64,000 bases of DNA from Pseudoduganella danionis (GTDB lineage Bacteria; Pseudomonadota; Gammaproteobacteria; Burkholderiales; Burkholderiaceae_D), in contig NZ_WNKW01000005.1 in assembly GCF_009720775.1 (NCBI RefSeq), forward strand, positions 310,001 to 374,000. The letters are read 5' to 3'. Both the position numbers and the translations under genes were made by a program. Of the stretch, positions 45,362 through 53,730 are shown one piece after another; the first letter of the stretch is position 1, and the number at the start of each line of letters is the position of its first letter. The notes under the pieces are model-generated. The model was not told the DNA's origin. It saw only the letters and a list, made by a program, of their open reading frames with translations, and ran no database searches.

Positions 45362-46633
45362 TTAGACGGCGGCCAGCGCCTGATCCAGATCCGCCAGCAG
45401 ATCATCGATATGTTCGATGCCAACTGACAGACGCACGGTATCGACCGTCACGCCTGCCTTCTCCAGTTCCTGCTCGTTGAGCTGACGGTGGGTCGTCGAA
45501 GCCGGATGGCAGGCCAGCGATTTGGCATCACCGATATTCACCAGACGGGTAAATAGCTGCAACGCGTCCTGGAAGCGCGCACCGCCTTCCAGCCCGCCCT
45601 GTACGCCGAAGGTCAGCAGACCGGAGGAACGGCCGCCCAAATACTTCTGCGCCAACGCATGGTCGCGATGGCCTTCCAGTCCCGCATAATTCACCCACTG
45701 CACTTTCGGGTGCTGCTGCAGGAACTGCGCCACCTTCAAGGTATTTTCTGTAATGCGCTCCATGCGCAGTGCTAGCGTCTCTATGCCTTGCAAGATCAAG
45801 AAGGCATTGAATGGCGAAATCGCCGCGCCGGTATTGCGCAGCGGCACCACGCGGGCACGACCGATGTAGGCGGCCGCGCCCAATGCCTGGGTGTAAACCA
45901 CACCGTGGTAGGACACATCGGGCTCGTTCAGGCGCTTGAAGCGCTGCGGATGGTCGGCCCACGGGAATTTGCCGGAGTCGACAATCGCGCCACCGATGGA
46001 ATTGCCATGGCCGCCCAGGTACTTGGTCAGCGAGTGCACCACGATGTCGGCGCCGTGCTCGATCGGGCGCAACAGATACGGCGAGGCCACCGTGTTGTCG
46101 ACGATCAGAGGCACGCCATGGCGGTGGGCAATCTCCGCAATCGCGGCGATGTCGGTGATATTCCCCAGCGGATTGCCGATCGACTCGATGAACACGGCCT
46201 TGGTGCGCTCGTCAATCAGGGGCTCGAACGAAGCCGGATTGCGCGCATCGGCAAAGCGCGTGCTGATGCCGAACTGCGGCAGAGTGTGGGCAAACAGATT
46301 GTAGGTGCCGCCATACAGGGCCGAGGCGGAAACGATGTTATCGCCCGCTTCGGCGATGGTCTGGATCGCATAGGTAATGGCCGCCTGCCCCGATGCCAGT
46401 GCCAGCGCAGCTATGCCGCCTTCCAGTGCCGCCACGCGCTGTTCCAGCACGTTCTGGGTGGGGTTCATGATGCGCGTGTAGATATCCCCCGGCACCTTCA
46501 GGTCGAACAGGTCGGCGCCATGCTGGGTATCGTCGAAAGCATAGGCCACGGTCTGGTAAATCGGCACCGCGACGGCGCGTGTAGTGGGATCGGGTTGGTA
46601 GCCGCCATGTACGGCGATAGTTTCCAGCTTCAT
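45362..46633 (-). CDS. metY: O-acetylhomoserine sulfhydrylase (homocysteine synthase)
   Basis: PLP enzyme using O-acetylhomoserine and sulfide to make homocysteine. 423 residues with [20 protein letters not shown] start, [21 protein letters not shown] (near 51), PLP-binding [11 protein letters not shown] (near 113) and the Lys block [17 protein letters not shown] (near 203). Start ATG 46633 has GGAG seven bases upstream. Length and motifs are those of MetY/CysD rather than MetB (shorter). Nothing in the neighbourhood relates to sulfur metabolism. Confidence 0.88.
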   Translation of the reverse strand: MKLETIAVHGGYQPDPTTRAVAVPIYQTVAYAFDDTQHGADLFDLKVPGDIYTRIMNPTQNVLEQRVAALEGGIAALALASGQAAITYAIQTIAEAGDNIVSASALYGGTYNLFAHTLPQFGISTRFADARNPASFEPLIDERTKAVFIESIGNPLGNITDIAAIAEIAHRHGVPLIVDNTVASPYLLRPIEHGADIVVHSLTKYLGGHGNSIGGAIVDSGKFPWADHPQRFKRLNEPDVSYHGVVYTQALGAAAYIGRARVVPLRNTGAAISPFNAFLILQGIETLALRMERITENTLKVAQFLQQHPKVQWVNYAGLEGHRDHALAQKYLGGRSSGLLTFGVQGGLEGGARFQDALQLFTRLVNIGDAKSLACHPASTTHRQLNEQELEKAGVTVDTVRLSVGIEHIDDLLADLDQALAAV

Positions 46634-46757
46634 TGGGACTCCATTAAGAGATGAAATAACAACATTCCATCAGCTTAAAACCGTACCCACATACACTCAA
46701 CGATTTATATCGCACATCTATATAACAAAAATCATCTTAGGCGCCCGGCTGCATGGC

Positions 46758-48170
46758 CTAGTCTATGCCTAGCTGGCGCTGTATCTGTTCCAGCGCCACG
46801 CCCTTGGTTTCCGGCACGGCCAGCCGCACCCAGACCAGCTGCAACACCATCATCAGACAGAAGAACAGGAAGATCCACGAGGCCTGCGTGGGCTGCTGAT
46901 TCGCGCCGGACAGCTCCACCATTTTCGGGAACACCGTGGTCAGCACGGCCGCGAATACCCAGTGCGTGGCACTGCCCAGTGTCTGCCCCTGAGCGCGGTA
47001 GCGGTTGGGGAAGATTTCGGAAATCAGCACCCAGATCACCGCGCCCTGTCCTACTGCGTGTGCCGCAATAAAGGCAAAGATACAAGCCGGCACGATGGCG
47101 AAGTGGCCCGTCTGGAACGCCCAGGCGCACAAGCCTAATGCAACGATGTAGCCCACCGAGCCGATGTACAGCAAACTGCGGCGGCCCAGCCGGTCGATCA
47201 GCCACAGGCCGGCGAAAGTGAACACCAGATTGGTGATGCCGATACCGACCGATTGCAGCAGCGCCGCTTCTGCACCCATCCCCGTCAGCTCGAAGATGCG
47301 CGGGGCAAAATACAGGATGGCATTGATGCCGGAGAGCTGGTTGAAGAAGGCCACCAGAAACGCCAGCGCAATGGGCTTGCGCAAGCGCCAGCTCCAGAAG
47401 CCGCTGCCCGTTTGCACCGGCTCGGCCGAAGCCTGCTCGATGGCATCCGCTTGCGCTGCCAGCTCCTGCTCGCTTGCCTGCGGCAGAATCAAACGCAGCA
47501 CGGCAAGTGCACCAGCCCGGTCGCCCTTGCGTGCCAGCAGCCAGCGCGGGCTTTCCGGCAAGGCCAGACAGAACAGCGTGTACAGCACGGACGGCACGGC
47601 AGCCACGCCCAGCATCCAGCGCCATGCCTGCTCGCCGGTACCGGCCAGCACGGCGTTGGACGCAAACGCCACGACGATGCCGAATACGATGTTGAACTGG
47701 AACATGCCGGCCAGGCGGCCACGCACGGCAGGCGGCGCAATTTCAGAAATATACAGCGGCGCGACGATGGTCGATACGCCTATGCCTATACCGCCGATGA
47801 AACGTGCGATGATGAAGGTCGTCACATCGTTGGCCAGCGCGCAACCCAGCGCCGACAGGATGTACAGCACGCCTATCCATTGCAGCGTGGCGCGGCGGCC
47901 CAACCGGTCAGTCGGCCAGCCCCCCAGCAGCGAGCCCAGCACCGTCCCGTACAGGGCGGCACCGAGTGCCAGCCCGTGCATGCCAGCGCTCAAGCCCCAC
48001 AGCTTCTGGATAGTTTGTTCGGCACCGGAAATAACCACCGTATCGAAGCCGAACAGAAAACCGGCCAGCGCCGAGGTAATCGCCCAGAAGAACAGTTTGC
48101 CGGTGAGTTGCTGCGGCGCCGAGCCGCTCAGGCTGGTGGTGCCAGCTTCATTGCCATGATGTAGTTGCAT
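46758..48170 (-). CDS. MFS sugar transporter (sugar porter family)
   Basis: 470-residue, 12-helix proton:sugar symporter. Family signatures are all present: DRLGRR in loop 2 and again near 320, RFIGGIGIGVSTIVAPLYISEIAP near 125, PESPRWL near 208 and PETKGVALE near 450, as in GalP/XylE/AraE. ATG 48170 is chosen over an upstream in-frame start at 48203; neither has a strong ribosome site. The sugar cannot be deduced. It is 124 bases upstream of metY on the same strand. Confidence 0.85.
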   Translation of the reverse strand: MQLHHGNEAGTTSLSGSAPQQLTGKLFFWAITSALAGFLFGFDTVVISGAEQTIQKLWGLSAGMHGLALGAALYGTVLGSLLGGWPTDRLGRRATLQWIGVLYILSALGCALANDVTTFIIARFIGGIGIGVSTIVAPLYISEIAPPAVRGRLAGMFQFNIVFGIVVAFASNAVLAGTGEQAWRWMLGVAAVPSVLYTLFCLALPESPRWLLARKGDRAGALAVLRLILPQASEQELAAQADAIEQASAEPVQTGSGFWSWRLRKPIALAFLVAFFNQLSGINAILYFAPRIFELTGMGAEAALLQSVGIGITNLVFTFAGLWLIDRLGRRSLLYIGSVGYIVALGLCAWAFQTGHFAIVPACIFAFIAAHAVGQGAVIWVLISEIFPNRYRAQGQTLGSATHWVFAAVLTTVFPKMVELSGANQQPTQASWIFLFFCLMMVLQLVWVRLAVPETKGVALEQIQRQLGID

Positions 48171-48311
48171 ACAAGTGATCCGTAATGTTGGATGGACTAG
48201 CAATGCAAAGCGGCATGGTTAAGGGCGCCCGCACGATACGATAGGTAATCGCTGGAACGCAGTATGCCATATTCCTGTAGTTTTCCTACATTTCGTAAAA
48301 AGTTGCCGCAG

Positions 48312-48356
48312 AAAAACCACACCTGCCATGGCGACGCCGGCGTAGTGGCGCCATGG
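48312..48356 (-). terminator. Terminator after the TIGR01777 gene
   Basis: CCATGGCG (48326-48333) and CGCCATGG (48349-48356) form a stem enclosing the self-pairing CGCCGGCG. On the minus strand the hairpin is followed after about nine bases by TTTTT (48312-48316). It lies just downstream of the TIGR01777 stop. Confidence 0.45.
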
Positions 48357-48371
48357 GGCCAGCGCAAGGGA

Positions 48372-49277
48372 TTAGCGTGAGGATGGCAGCAATTGCTGCA
48401 GCGCCTGCTCCAGACTGGCGTAACGGAAATGGAAGCCCGTGGCCATTGTCCGTACGGGCTGAGCGCGCTGACCACCCAGTAGCAACACCGACATTTCGCC
48501 CAGCAGGCCGCGCAGCAGCCAGGCCGGTGCGGGCAATATGGCCGGACGGTGCAACTGGGCTGCCAGCAGGCGGGTAAACTCGGCATTGCGCACAGGCGTT
48601 GGCGCGCAGCCATTGTAAATGCCCTGGCTATCGACGCGCGCCAGCAAATGGTCGAACATTGCCAGCAAGTCGTCCAGATGGATCCAGGGCATCCACTGCC
48701 GGCCATGGCCCAGTCGCCCACCCAGTCCTAAGCGGAATGGCAACAGCAGCCGCGCCAGCATGCCGCCGTGTACTGCCAGCACGGGCGCAATGCGCACGAT
48801 GACAACACGGCTGCCTGACTGTGTGGCCTGCAGGGCCGCCTGTTCCCACGCTGCACATAGCTGTGCGCCAAAATCATGCCCGGGCACAGCCGCGCTTTCA
48901 TCGACTGGCTGCTCGCCCGCATCGCCATACCAGCCCACCGCCGATGCCGACAGCAGTACAGGCGCAGGTGCTGGCAGGCTGGCCATCCACTGCACTAGCG
49001 CCTGCGTGGTCGCAATGCGGCTATCCCACAGCAGGCGTTTGCGGCGCGCACTCCATGGCCGGTCGGCAATGGGGGCGCCGGCCAGATTCACCACTACATC
49101 CGGCCTGTAGCCAGTTTCCAGCTGGCTCAGCGCGGCGATACCGCGCGCGCCGCTGCACAGCGCTGCCACCCTGTCAGGACTACGGCTGAGTACCGTCAGG
49201 GCATGGCCAGCAGCCTGCCAGCGCTGGCACAGCGCGCGCCCTATCATCCCGGTGCCGCCTGTGATCAGTATCTGCAT
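48372..49277 (-). CDS. TIGR01777 family NAD(P)-binding epimerase-like oxidoreductase
   Basis: 301 residues, extended-SDR fold: MQILITGGTGMIGRAL, VVNLAGAPIADRPWS, the invariant LLSASAVGWYGDAGEQPVDES (near 105), WMPWIHLDDLLAMF and YNGCAPTPVRNAEF. The substrate is not known for this family, sometimes called YfcH. Third gene of the folE-BLUF-TIGR01777 minus-strand operon (30-base gap from BLUF), a combination seen near photolyase clusters. Start ATG 49277. Confidence 0.87.
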   Translation of the reverse strand: MQILITGGTGMIGRALCQRWQAAGHALTVLSRSPDRVAALCSGARGIAALSQLETGYRPDVVVNLAGAPIADRPWSARRKRLLWDSRIATTQALVQWMASLPAPAPVLLSASAVGWYGDAGEQPVDESAAVPGHDFGAQLCAAWEQAALQATQSGSRVVIVRIAPVLAVHGGMLARLLLPFRLGLGGRLGHGRQWMPWIHLDDLLAMFDHLLARVDSQGIYNGCAPTPVRNAEFTRLLAAQLHRPAILPAPAWLLRGLLGEMSVLLLGGQRAQPVRTMATGFHFRYASLEQALQQLLPSSR

Positions 49278-49307
49278 GCTGAGCTGAGCTTGTTATGCGC
49301 CAGGAGT

Positions 49308-49733
49308 TCAGGCGCGGCCCAACACCGAGGCCGAAGCGATCAGCTCATCCACCAGCGCCATGGAACTGCTGCCGGGAAGCTGGAAGGGATCGAATACGGG
49401 CAGCGCTGAATAGCGTAGCAGCGTGGCCGGGTTGAGCCGGTCCAGATTGGTCTGTCCCATGGTCCAGCCGGAGTAGCGCCGCTCGGTAATTTCACCATAG
49501 TGCAGCAGCACCACGTTGTGATGCCGGTTGTCGCACTGGATGCGCGAGAACAAGCGATTGACCTGCTCCCGCCCGCCCTCCAGCAACTGCAGGAAGTAGC
49601 GGTCGCCATGGCACAGCACGCCGGTAATGCCTTCGGAAGGATTGCGCAGACGGGCTTGCTGCAGTATCACACTGACGGTGGCCGGTGTGTTATCGGCAGC
49701 GGCGCGGCTGGCATACAGAAGTTGGACTAGCAT
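49308..49733 (-). CDS. Single-domain BLUF photoreceptor
   Basis: 141-residue flavin blue-light sensor. The BLUF photocycle residues are all present with the spacing of AppA: Tyr7 (LLYAS), Asn31 (LRNPSEGITGVL) and Gln49 (FLQLLEG), and the family's GLxxR-like YSGWTMG at about 90. No output domain is fused, so it must act through a partner protein, possibly the TetR regulator or a nearby diguanylate cyclase. Start ATG 49733 has GGAG seven bases upstream. It lies 21 bases after folE on the same strand. Confidence 0.9.
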   Translation of the reverse strand: MLVQLLYASRAAADNTPATVSVILQQARLRNPSEGITGVLCHGDRYFLQLLEGGREQVNRLFSRIQCDNRHHNVVLLHYGEITERRYSGWTMGQTNLDRLNPATLLRYSALPVFDPFQLPGSSSMALVDELIASASVLGRA

Positions 49734-49754
49734 GGCGACTCCGTGTAGTGGACG

Positions 49755-50459
49755 TTAGCGTTTGATGAGGGAAAGGAATTCGCGCCGCAGGGCCGGGTCC
49801 TTGAGGAAGGAACCGTGCATCACGCTATTTACCATCAGCGCATCGGTATCCTTGACGCCGCGCCAGTGCATGCAGAAATGCTCGGCTTCCATGATCACGG
49901 CCAGTCCGTCCGGCTGCATTTTTTCCTGTAGCAGTTCGGCCAGTTGCACCACGGCTTCTTCCTGTATCTGCGGGCGGTTCATCACCCATGCGGCCAGACG
50001 CGCGTATTTGGACAGGCCGATCAGATTGGAGTGCTGGTTGGGCATCACGCCTATCCACACCTTGCCCATGATGGGACACAAGTGGTGCGAACAGGCGCTA
50101 CGCACCGTGATGGGGCCGATGATCATCAGCTCGTTCAGCAAGGCCGCATTGGGGAACTCCGTGACGGGCGGCGGCGGCGTGTAGCGGCCACCGAAGATCT
50201 CCTGCAGATACATCTTGGCCACACGCCGCGCCGTGCCCTGGGTGTTGTGGTCGCTTACCGTGTCGATCACCAGACTTTCCAGCACGCCCTGCATGCGCGC
50301 GCTGACCTCGTCCAGCAACTGGTCCATTTCGCCCGGTTCGATATAGGCGGCGATATTGTCGTTGGCGTGGAAGCGCGTACCGCTGGCCATCAGGCGCGCG
50401 CGGATGCGCTCGGAGACGGACTGGCTCTGCTCTGTTACAGGGATAGGCTGGTAGTTCAT
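49755..50459 (-). CDS. folE: GTP cyclohydrolase I
   Basis: Makes 7,8-dihydroneopterin triphosphate from GTP, first step to folate and tetrahydropterins. 234 residues with the zinc residues Cys and His in SACSHHLCPIMG (near 122) and HFCMHWRGVKD (near 194). A folE in a light-response operon is known in other proteobacteria, where the pterin serves the photolyase antenna; I infer that role, since a housekeeping folE would be elsewhere. The promoter must lie in the 90 bases upstream that contain the shared operator motif. Confidence 0.88.
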   Translation of the reverse strand: MNYQPIPVTEQSQSVSERIRARLMASGTRFHANDNIAAYIEPGEMDQLLDEVSARMQGVLESLVIDTVSDHNTQGTARRVAKMYLQEIFGGRYTPPPPVTEFPNAALLNELMIIGPITVRSACSHHLCPIMGKVWIGVMPNQHSNLIGLSKYARLAAWVMNRPQIQEEAVVQLAELLQEKMQPDGLAVIMEAEHFCMHWRGVKDTDALMVNSVMHGSFLKDPALRREFLSLIKR

Positions 50460-50541
50460 GTGGCCGCTTTCAGTAAATGGCGCTGCGGGAAATCAGACGT
50501 GCAGCGCGACAGCCACATGATACTACTACGCGGTAATATCT

Positions 50542-50557
50542 GCTACCGATCAGTAAC
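50542..50557. promoter_or_regulatory. Operator-like motif upstream of folE, matching the tetR/FAD-oxidoreductase operator
   Basis: GCTACCGATCAGTAAC lies 83 bases upstream of the folE start and overlaps the AlkB-like gene's stop. On the minus strand TACTGATCGGTAGC matches TACTGATTAGTAGC of the tetR intergenic region in 12 of 14 bases. Inferred target of the TetR regulator. Confidence 0.5.
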
Positions 50558-51737
50558 CAGCCCTTTCGCTGCCCGTGCCCTGCTGCTGGAACGCTGCCAT
50601 GCCGCTAGCCCGGTTGGCGCGCGCTGCCAGCAGACGTTCATCGGCACTAGCGTACTGGCGATCCCAGGCCAGCACCTTGGGCGTCATCAGCCGGTGCCAC
50701 AGCGGCGGTATCATGGCGACCACGATGGTGGTCAGGTAGCCACCCACCATCATCGGCGCATCGGGATAGGGCTTGAGGTCCTGATATGGCACTTCACCCT
50801 GCGCATGGTGGTGCGAATGGCGCGTCAGGTTGAACATGGTCCAGGAACTCAGGCGGCGGTTGGTATTCCACGAATGGCGCGGCTGCACGGGTGTGGCAGG
50901 GTCACGCACCATGCCGTAGTGCTCCATGTAGTTGACCACTTCCAGCAAAGCCTTGCCCCACAGGCCGCACAGCATAAAATAGCCGGCCACCAGCGGGCCG
51001 CCGGCCAGCCAGGCCAGCGCTACCAGCGCTGCGCTCATCAGATGGCCGCGTATTACTGCGTTGTACGGCGACCAGACACTATGTCCCTGCCGCTGCAAAC
51101 GGCGTGCCTCGATTTCCCACGCACTCAGATTACCTCTTACAGTCGATACCAGCACATGCCAATAGACATTGCGCCCCCGTGGTGCCGTCGCCGGATCCTG
51201 CTCGGTAGAGACATAACGGTGGTGGCCGTACACGTGCTCGATTGCAAACACGGTATCGAAGCTGAAGGCCAGCAACCAGCGCCCCACCAGCAGCGAGACG
51301 GGGTCCCACGTGCGGTGCGTCAGCTCGTGGCCCGTGATGGTGCCTATCAGGCCTATCATCAACCCTGTCAGCAACACGCCGCTGACGTGATGCGGAAGCG
51401 AAGTTGCCGCGCGCGCGGCCAGCAAATCATAGCCGGTCAGCGCACCAAGCTTGGCGCCCACACCTAACAGGTCCGCATCGCACACGCTCCAGACTGAGGC
51501 AAATACAACTGCCGCCAATAGTGGCAAGGCTAGCCATAACTGGAAGGTCAGCAGGCCACCCCATGCTAATTGGGGCGTCGAAATATCGTCACCGCTGAGC
51601 GCATCGCCGGCGATGTACAGCGTCACGATGAAGGCAAAACCAGCACTAATCCAGCTACCACCTGCCAGCAATGCTGCCAGCGCCAGCAGCCCTATCAGAT
51701 GGAATAGAAAATACTTCAGATAATGCAGCAGCTTCAT
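50550..51737 (-). CDS. AlkB-like integral-membrane di-iron monooxygenase
   Basis: 395 residues with about six helices and the three alkane-hydroxylase histidine boxes: HELTH (HExxH, near 142), HVYGHH (HxxxHH, near 172) and HSHHH (HxxHH, near 312), together with the AlkB signature NYMEHYG (near 267). Terminal hydroxylation of alkanes or fatty-acyl chains is expected. Immediately upstream, on the same strand, is a ferredoxin-reductase fusion with one-base separation, so no rubredoxin is needed. Start ATG 51737 follows GGGAG. In this genomic context a membrane-lipid substrate is as plausible as an alkane. Confidence 0.85.
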   Translation of the reverse strand: MKLLHYLKYFLFHLIGLLALAALLAGGSWISAGFAFIVTLYIAGDALSGDDISTPQLAWGGLLTFQLWLALPLLAAVVFASVWSVCDADLLGVGAKLGALTGYDLLAARAATSLPHHVSGVLLTGLMIGLIGTITGHELTHRTWDPVSLLVGRWLLAFSFDTVFAIEHVYGHHRYVSTEQDPATAPRGRNVYWHVLVSTVRGNLSAWEIEARRLQRQGHSVWSPYNAVIRGHLMSAALVALAWLAGGPLVAGYFMLCGLWGKALLEVVNYMEHYGMVRDPATPVQPRHSWNTNRRLSSWTMFNLTRHSHHHAQGEVPYQDLKPYPDAPMMVGGYLTTIVVAMIPPLWHRLMTPKVLAWDRQYASADERLLAARANRASGMAAFQQQGTGSERAGY

Positions 51738-52748
51738 TTAAGTCTCCCTTGTTATAGTGGTAAAACGGTCTGCATGAATATGGGCGGCAGCCACGCCCTG
51801 TTCGATCAGGCTGGCCGTGCACGCATCGACCATGGCGGGTGGGCCGCACAGGTAGGCATGGGCGCCAGCCGGTAGATATGTCGCGAGATGTTGCGGCACC
51901 AGGCCGCTGGCCCCGGGCCAATCGGTCTGCTCCGACAGCACGGGCACAAACACAAAACAGCCACGCCAATTGCGCGCCAGCGTTTCAATTTCGTCGAGGG
52001 CGTATAAGTCCTCACGACGGCGCACTCCAAACATCAGCGTCGCGTCGCGCTGCACGCCCTGCTGCGCAGCGTCCTGCAGCAGCGCCAGCACGGGTGCCAG
52101 TCCGCTTCCGCCGGCAATCAGCATCAGCGGCGCATCGGCTGCACGTAGCCAAAAGTCGCCATGCGGCCCTGTCACCGTAACAGTTTCGTTCAATACCGAG
52201 TGTTGATGGACGCGCGAGGAAAACTGCCCGCCAGCCATGTGCTTGATAAAAAACTGCAGCACGCCATCGGCACGGGCAGGCGTGGCGAAGGAATAGCTAC
52301 GCTCGCAAGCTGGCAGGCTCTCTAGTGCTAACTGGGCATATTGGCCAGCCCTGTATTCGAGTGGGGTATCCAGTTGCACCGTCAGCCGGCAGATATCGTG
52401 AGTGAGTTGCTGCTGGCCGGTGACGCGGCCGGTGAACTGCCGCGCCGGCGTGGTGTCGAGTGCGACTTCGATCGCCACATCCTGAGTGGGTACGGACTGG
52501 CAGGCGAGGATGTAGCCCGCTGTCAGTTCCTGCCCGGTCAGCACATAGGCGGCGCTGGTGAGTTCCTTGACTTTGCCGGACACCAGCCGGCATTTGCAGG
52601 TGGCGCAACCGCCTACGCGGCAACTGTGGGGAAAGGCCATGCCATGGCGCAGCGCCGCTTGCAGCACAGTCTCGCGCGGCTGCATCGCCATCGCCACACC
52701 ATTGATGGTGGCGACAGGTGCAGCAGCTTTTTTGAACAGTGAGAACAT
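51738..52748 (-). CDS. 2Fe-2S ferredoxin / NAD(P)H oxidoreductase fusion
   Basis: Electron donor, 336 residues. N-terminal plant-type ferredoxin with CRVGGCATCKC and a final Cys (CQS) giving the Cx4CxxC...C pattern (about 44-85), then FAD-binding RSYSF (ERSYSFATP, near 168) and NAD(P) domains (LMLIAGGSGLAPVLALLQDA, near 212; AYLCGPPAMVDAC, near 305). Fusions of this order reduce di-iron monooxygenases such as the AlkB-like enzyme encoded next. I start at ATG 52748; an in-frame TTG four codons earlier has no better ribosome site. A 7-base inverted repeat lies just upstream (52758-52776). Confidence 0.87.
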   Translation of the reverse strand: MFSLFKKAAAPVATINGVAMAMQPRETVLQAALRHGMAFPHSCRVGGCATCKCRLVSGKVKELTSAAYVLTGQELTAGYILACQSVPTQDVAIEVALDTTPARQFTGRVTGQQQLTHDICRLTVQLDTPLEYRAGQYAQLALESLPACERSYSFATPARADGVLQFFIKHMAGGQFSSRVHQHSVLNETVTVTGPHGDFWLRAADAPLMLIAGGSGLAPVLALLQDAAQQGVQRDATLMFGVRRREDLYALDEIETLARNWRGCFVFVPVLSEQTDWPGASGLVPQHLATYLPAGAHAYLCGPPAMVDACTASLIEQGVAAAHIHADRFTTITRET

Positions 52749-52757
52749 GATTTCGAC

Positions 52758-52776
52758 CAAGTCTTGAGGAGACTTG
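52758..52776. repeat. Inverted repeat upstream of the ferredoxin-reductase start
   Basis: CAAGTCT (52758-52764) and AGACTTG (52770-52776) with a 5-base loop, 10 bases upstream of the ATG at 52748. Possible operator or mRNA hairpin. Confidence 0.4.
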
Positions 52777-52849
52777 ATCGTAGGCCAGCCTGCCGTGGGC
52801 GGCGAGGTTGGCGCTAGACAATCATGGGTCTTTTGTCGCCATTAGCAAT

Positions 52850-52878
52850 AAACAAACAATTGCGGCACTGGTGCCGCA
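52850..52878 (-). terminator. Terminator after the SRPBCC gene
   Basis: TGCGGCAC (52861-52868) and GTGCCGCA (52871-52878) form a perfect 8-base stem. On the minus strand the following bases are T-rich (CAATTGTTTGTTT). Eleven bases after the SRPBCC stop. Confidence 0.6.
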
Positions 52879-52888
52879 GGCGTCGGAG

Positions 52889-53293
52889 CTATTTCTTAGC
52901 AACGTAACGGGCAAAGCTATCCAATATAGCCTGCCAGCCAGCACGCTGCTGTTCGACCGGATAGACCGTCTCTGCATCGAAAGTCTCGCGCACCGTCACG
53001 CCCTCAGCGCCCGGCAGGAACTCGACCAGCAGCGAGCGGTCGCCGAACTGGCATTCGATCAGCTGTTGCGCTTCGACGCGCGTATAGGTGCCGGCAAAAT
53101 CAAAGCCGTGGCTACCGTCTTTGGCTTCCATGCGCGAAGAAAAGGTGCCGCCTACGCGCAGGTCCACCTCAGCACGGGTGGTATGCCAGTCTGGCGAAGC
53201 GCTGTTCCACTGGACGATAGCCTCTGGCGTCGTCCAGCTTTGCCAGATAGTTTCCAGCGGCGCGGCAATGGTGGTTTCGACGGTAATTTTCAT
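52889..53293 (-). CDS. SRPBCC / AHSA1-like START-domain protein
   Basis: 134 residues, single START-like fold: MKITVETTIAAPLETIWQSW, WTTPEAIVQWNSASPDWHT, AEVDLRVGGTF and AGWQAILDSFARYV define the AHSA1 group of small hydrophobic-ligand binding proteins. Often regulated by an ArsR or TetR protein. Its start follows GGAG nine bases upstream and a 13-base palindrome 20 bases upstream (53314-53326), so regulation by a dimeric repressor is likely. Last gene before the low-GC region. Confidence 0.85.
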   Translation of the reverse strand: MKITVETTIAAPLETIWQSWTTPEAIVQWNSASPDWHTTRAEVDLRVGGTFSSRMEAKDGSHGFDFAGTYTRVEAQQLIECQFGDRSLLVEFLPGAEGVTVRETFDAETVYPVEQQRAGWQAILDSFARYVAKK

Positions 53294-53313
53294 AGGGCGA
53301 GCTCCGGAGTTGG

Positions 53314-53326
53314 GTTAGTCACTAAC
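53314..53326. promoter_or_regulatory. Palindrome upstream of the SRPBCC gene
   Basis: GTTAGT-C-ACTAAC, perfect 6-base arms, 20 bases upstream of the ATG at 53293. Not the same as the TACTGAT..GTAGC motif of the tetR and folE regions, so a different or degenerate operator. Confidence 0.4.
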
Positions 53327-53730
53327 TAGCCTGAATAGTCCAAGCGAACAGGCATTCTATACGCATACCCACACAACATTGATGACATTACAACGTCGCG
53401 ATCCCCCCCCCATTTTACCGTGGACGATGGAAGGGCGGCTAAGCGCCAAGTACCCATTTCTGCTTCGGGGCGATGCCGCCAATGGTTATATTGGGCCAAT
53501 CATAAACGTAATCCCATAGCCAGTCGCCGTGCATGCAACAACGATAGCGTTTGTGCTTCTTCAAAATTCAAATTACCGTTTACCGTTACATTAACATTTC
53601 CGACGGAAATATCCTGCCCGCGATATATATAGGTGCATACCCCGCCACCGTCGCGCACCAAGCTCTCATAGACTTGAAATGTTGGTTCATTTTGCTTCAG
53701 CCGAGTCCCTCGAAAAAGAAAAGGAATCCC
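53327..53730. other. Non-coding gap before the unknown secreted protein gene
   Basis: About 400 bases with lower GC than the left flank, containing a run of C at 53404-53412. A 246-base open frame on the minus strand (53500-53745) lacks a start context and overlaps the next gene, so I do not call it. No repeat or RNA gene is visible. Confidence 0.4.
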
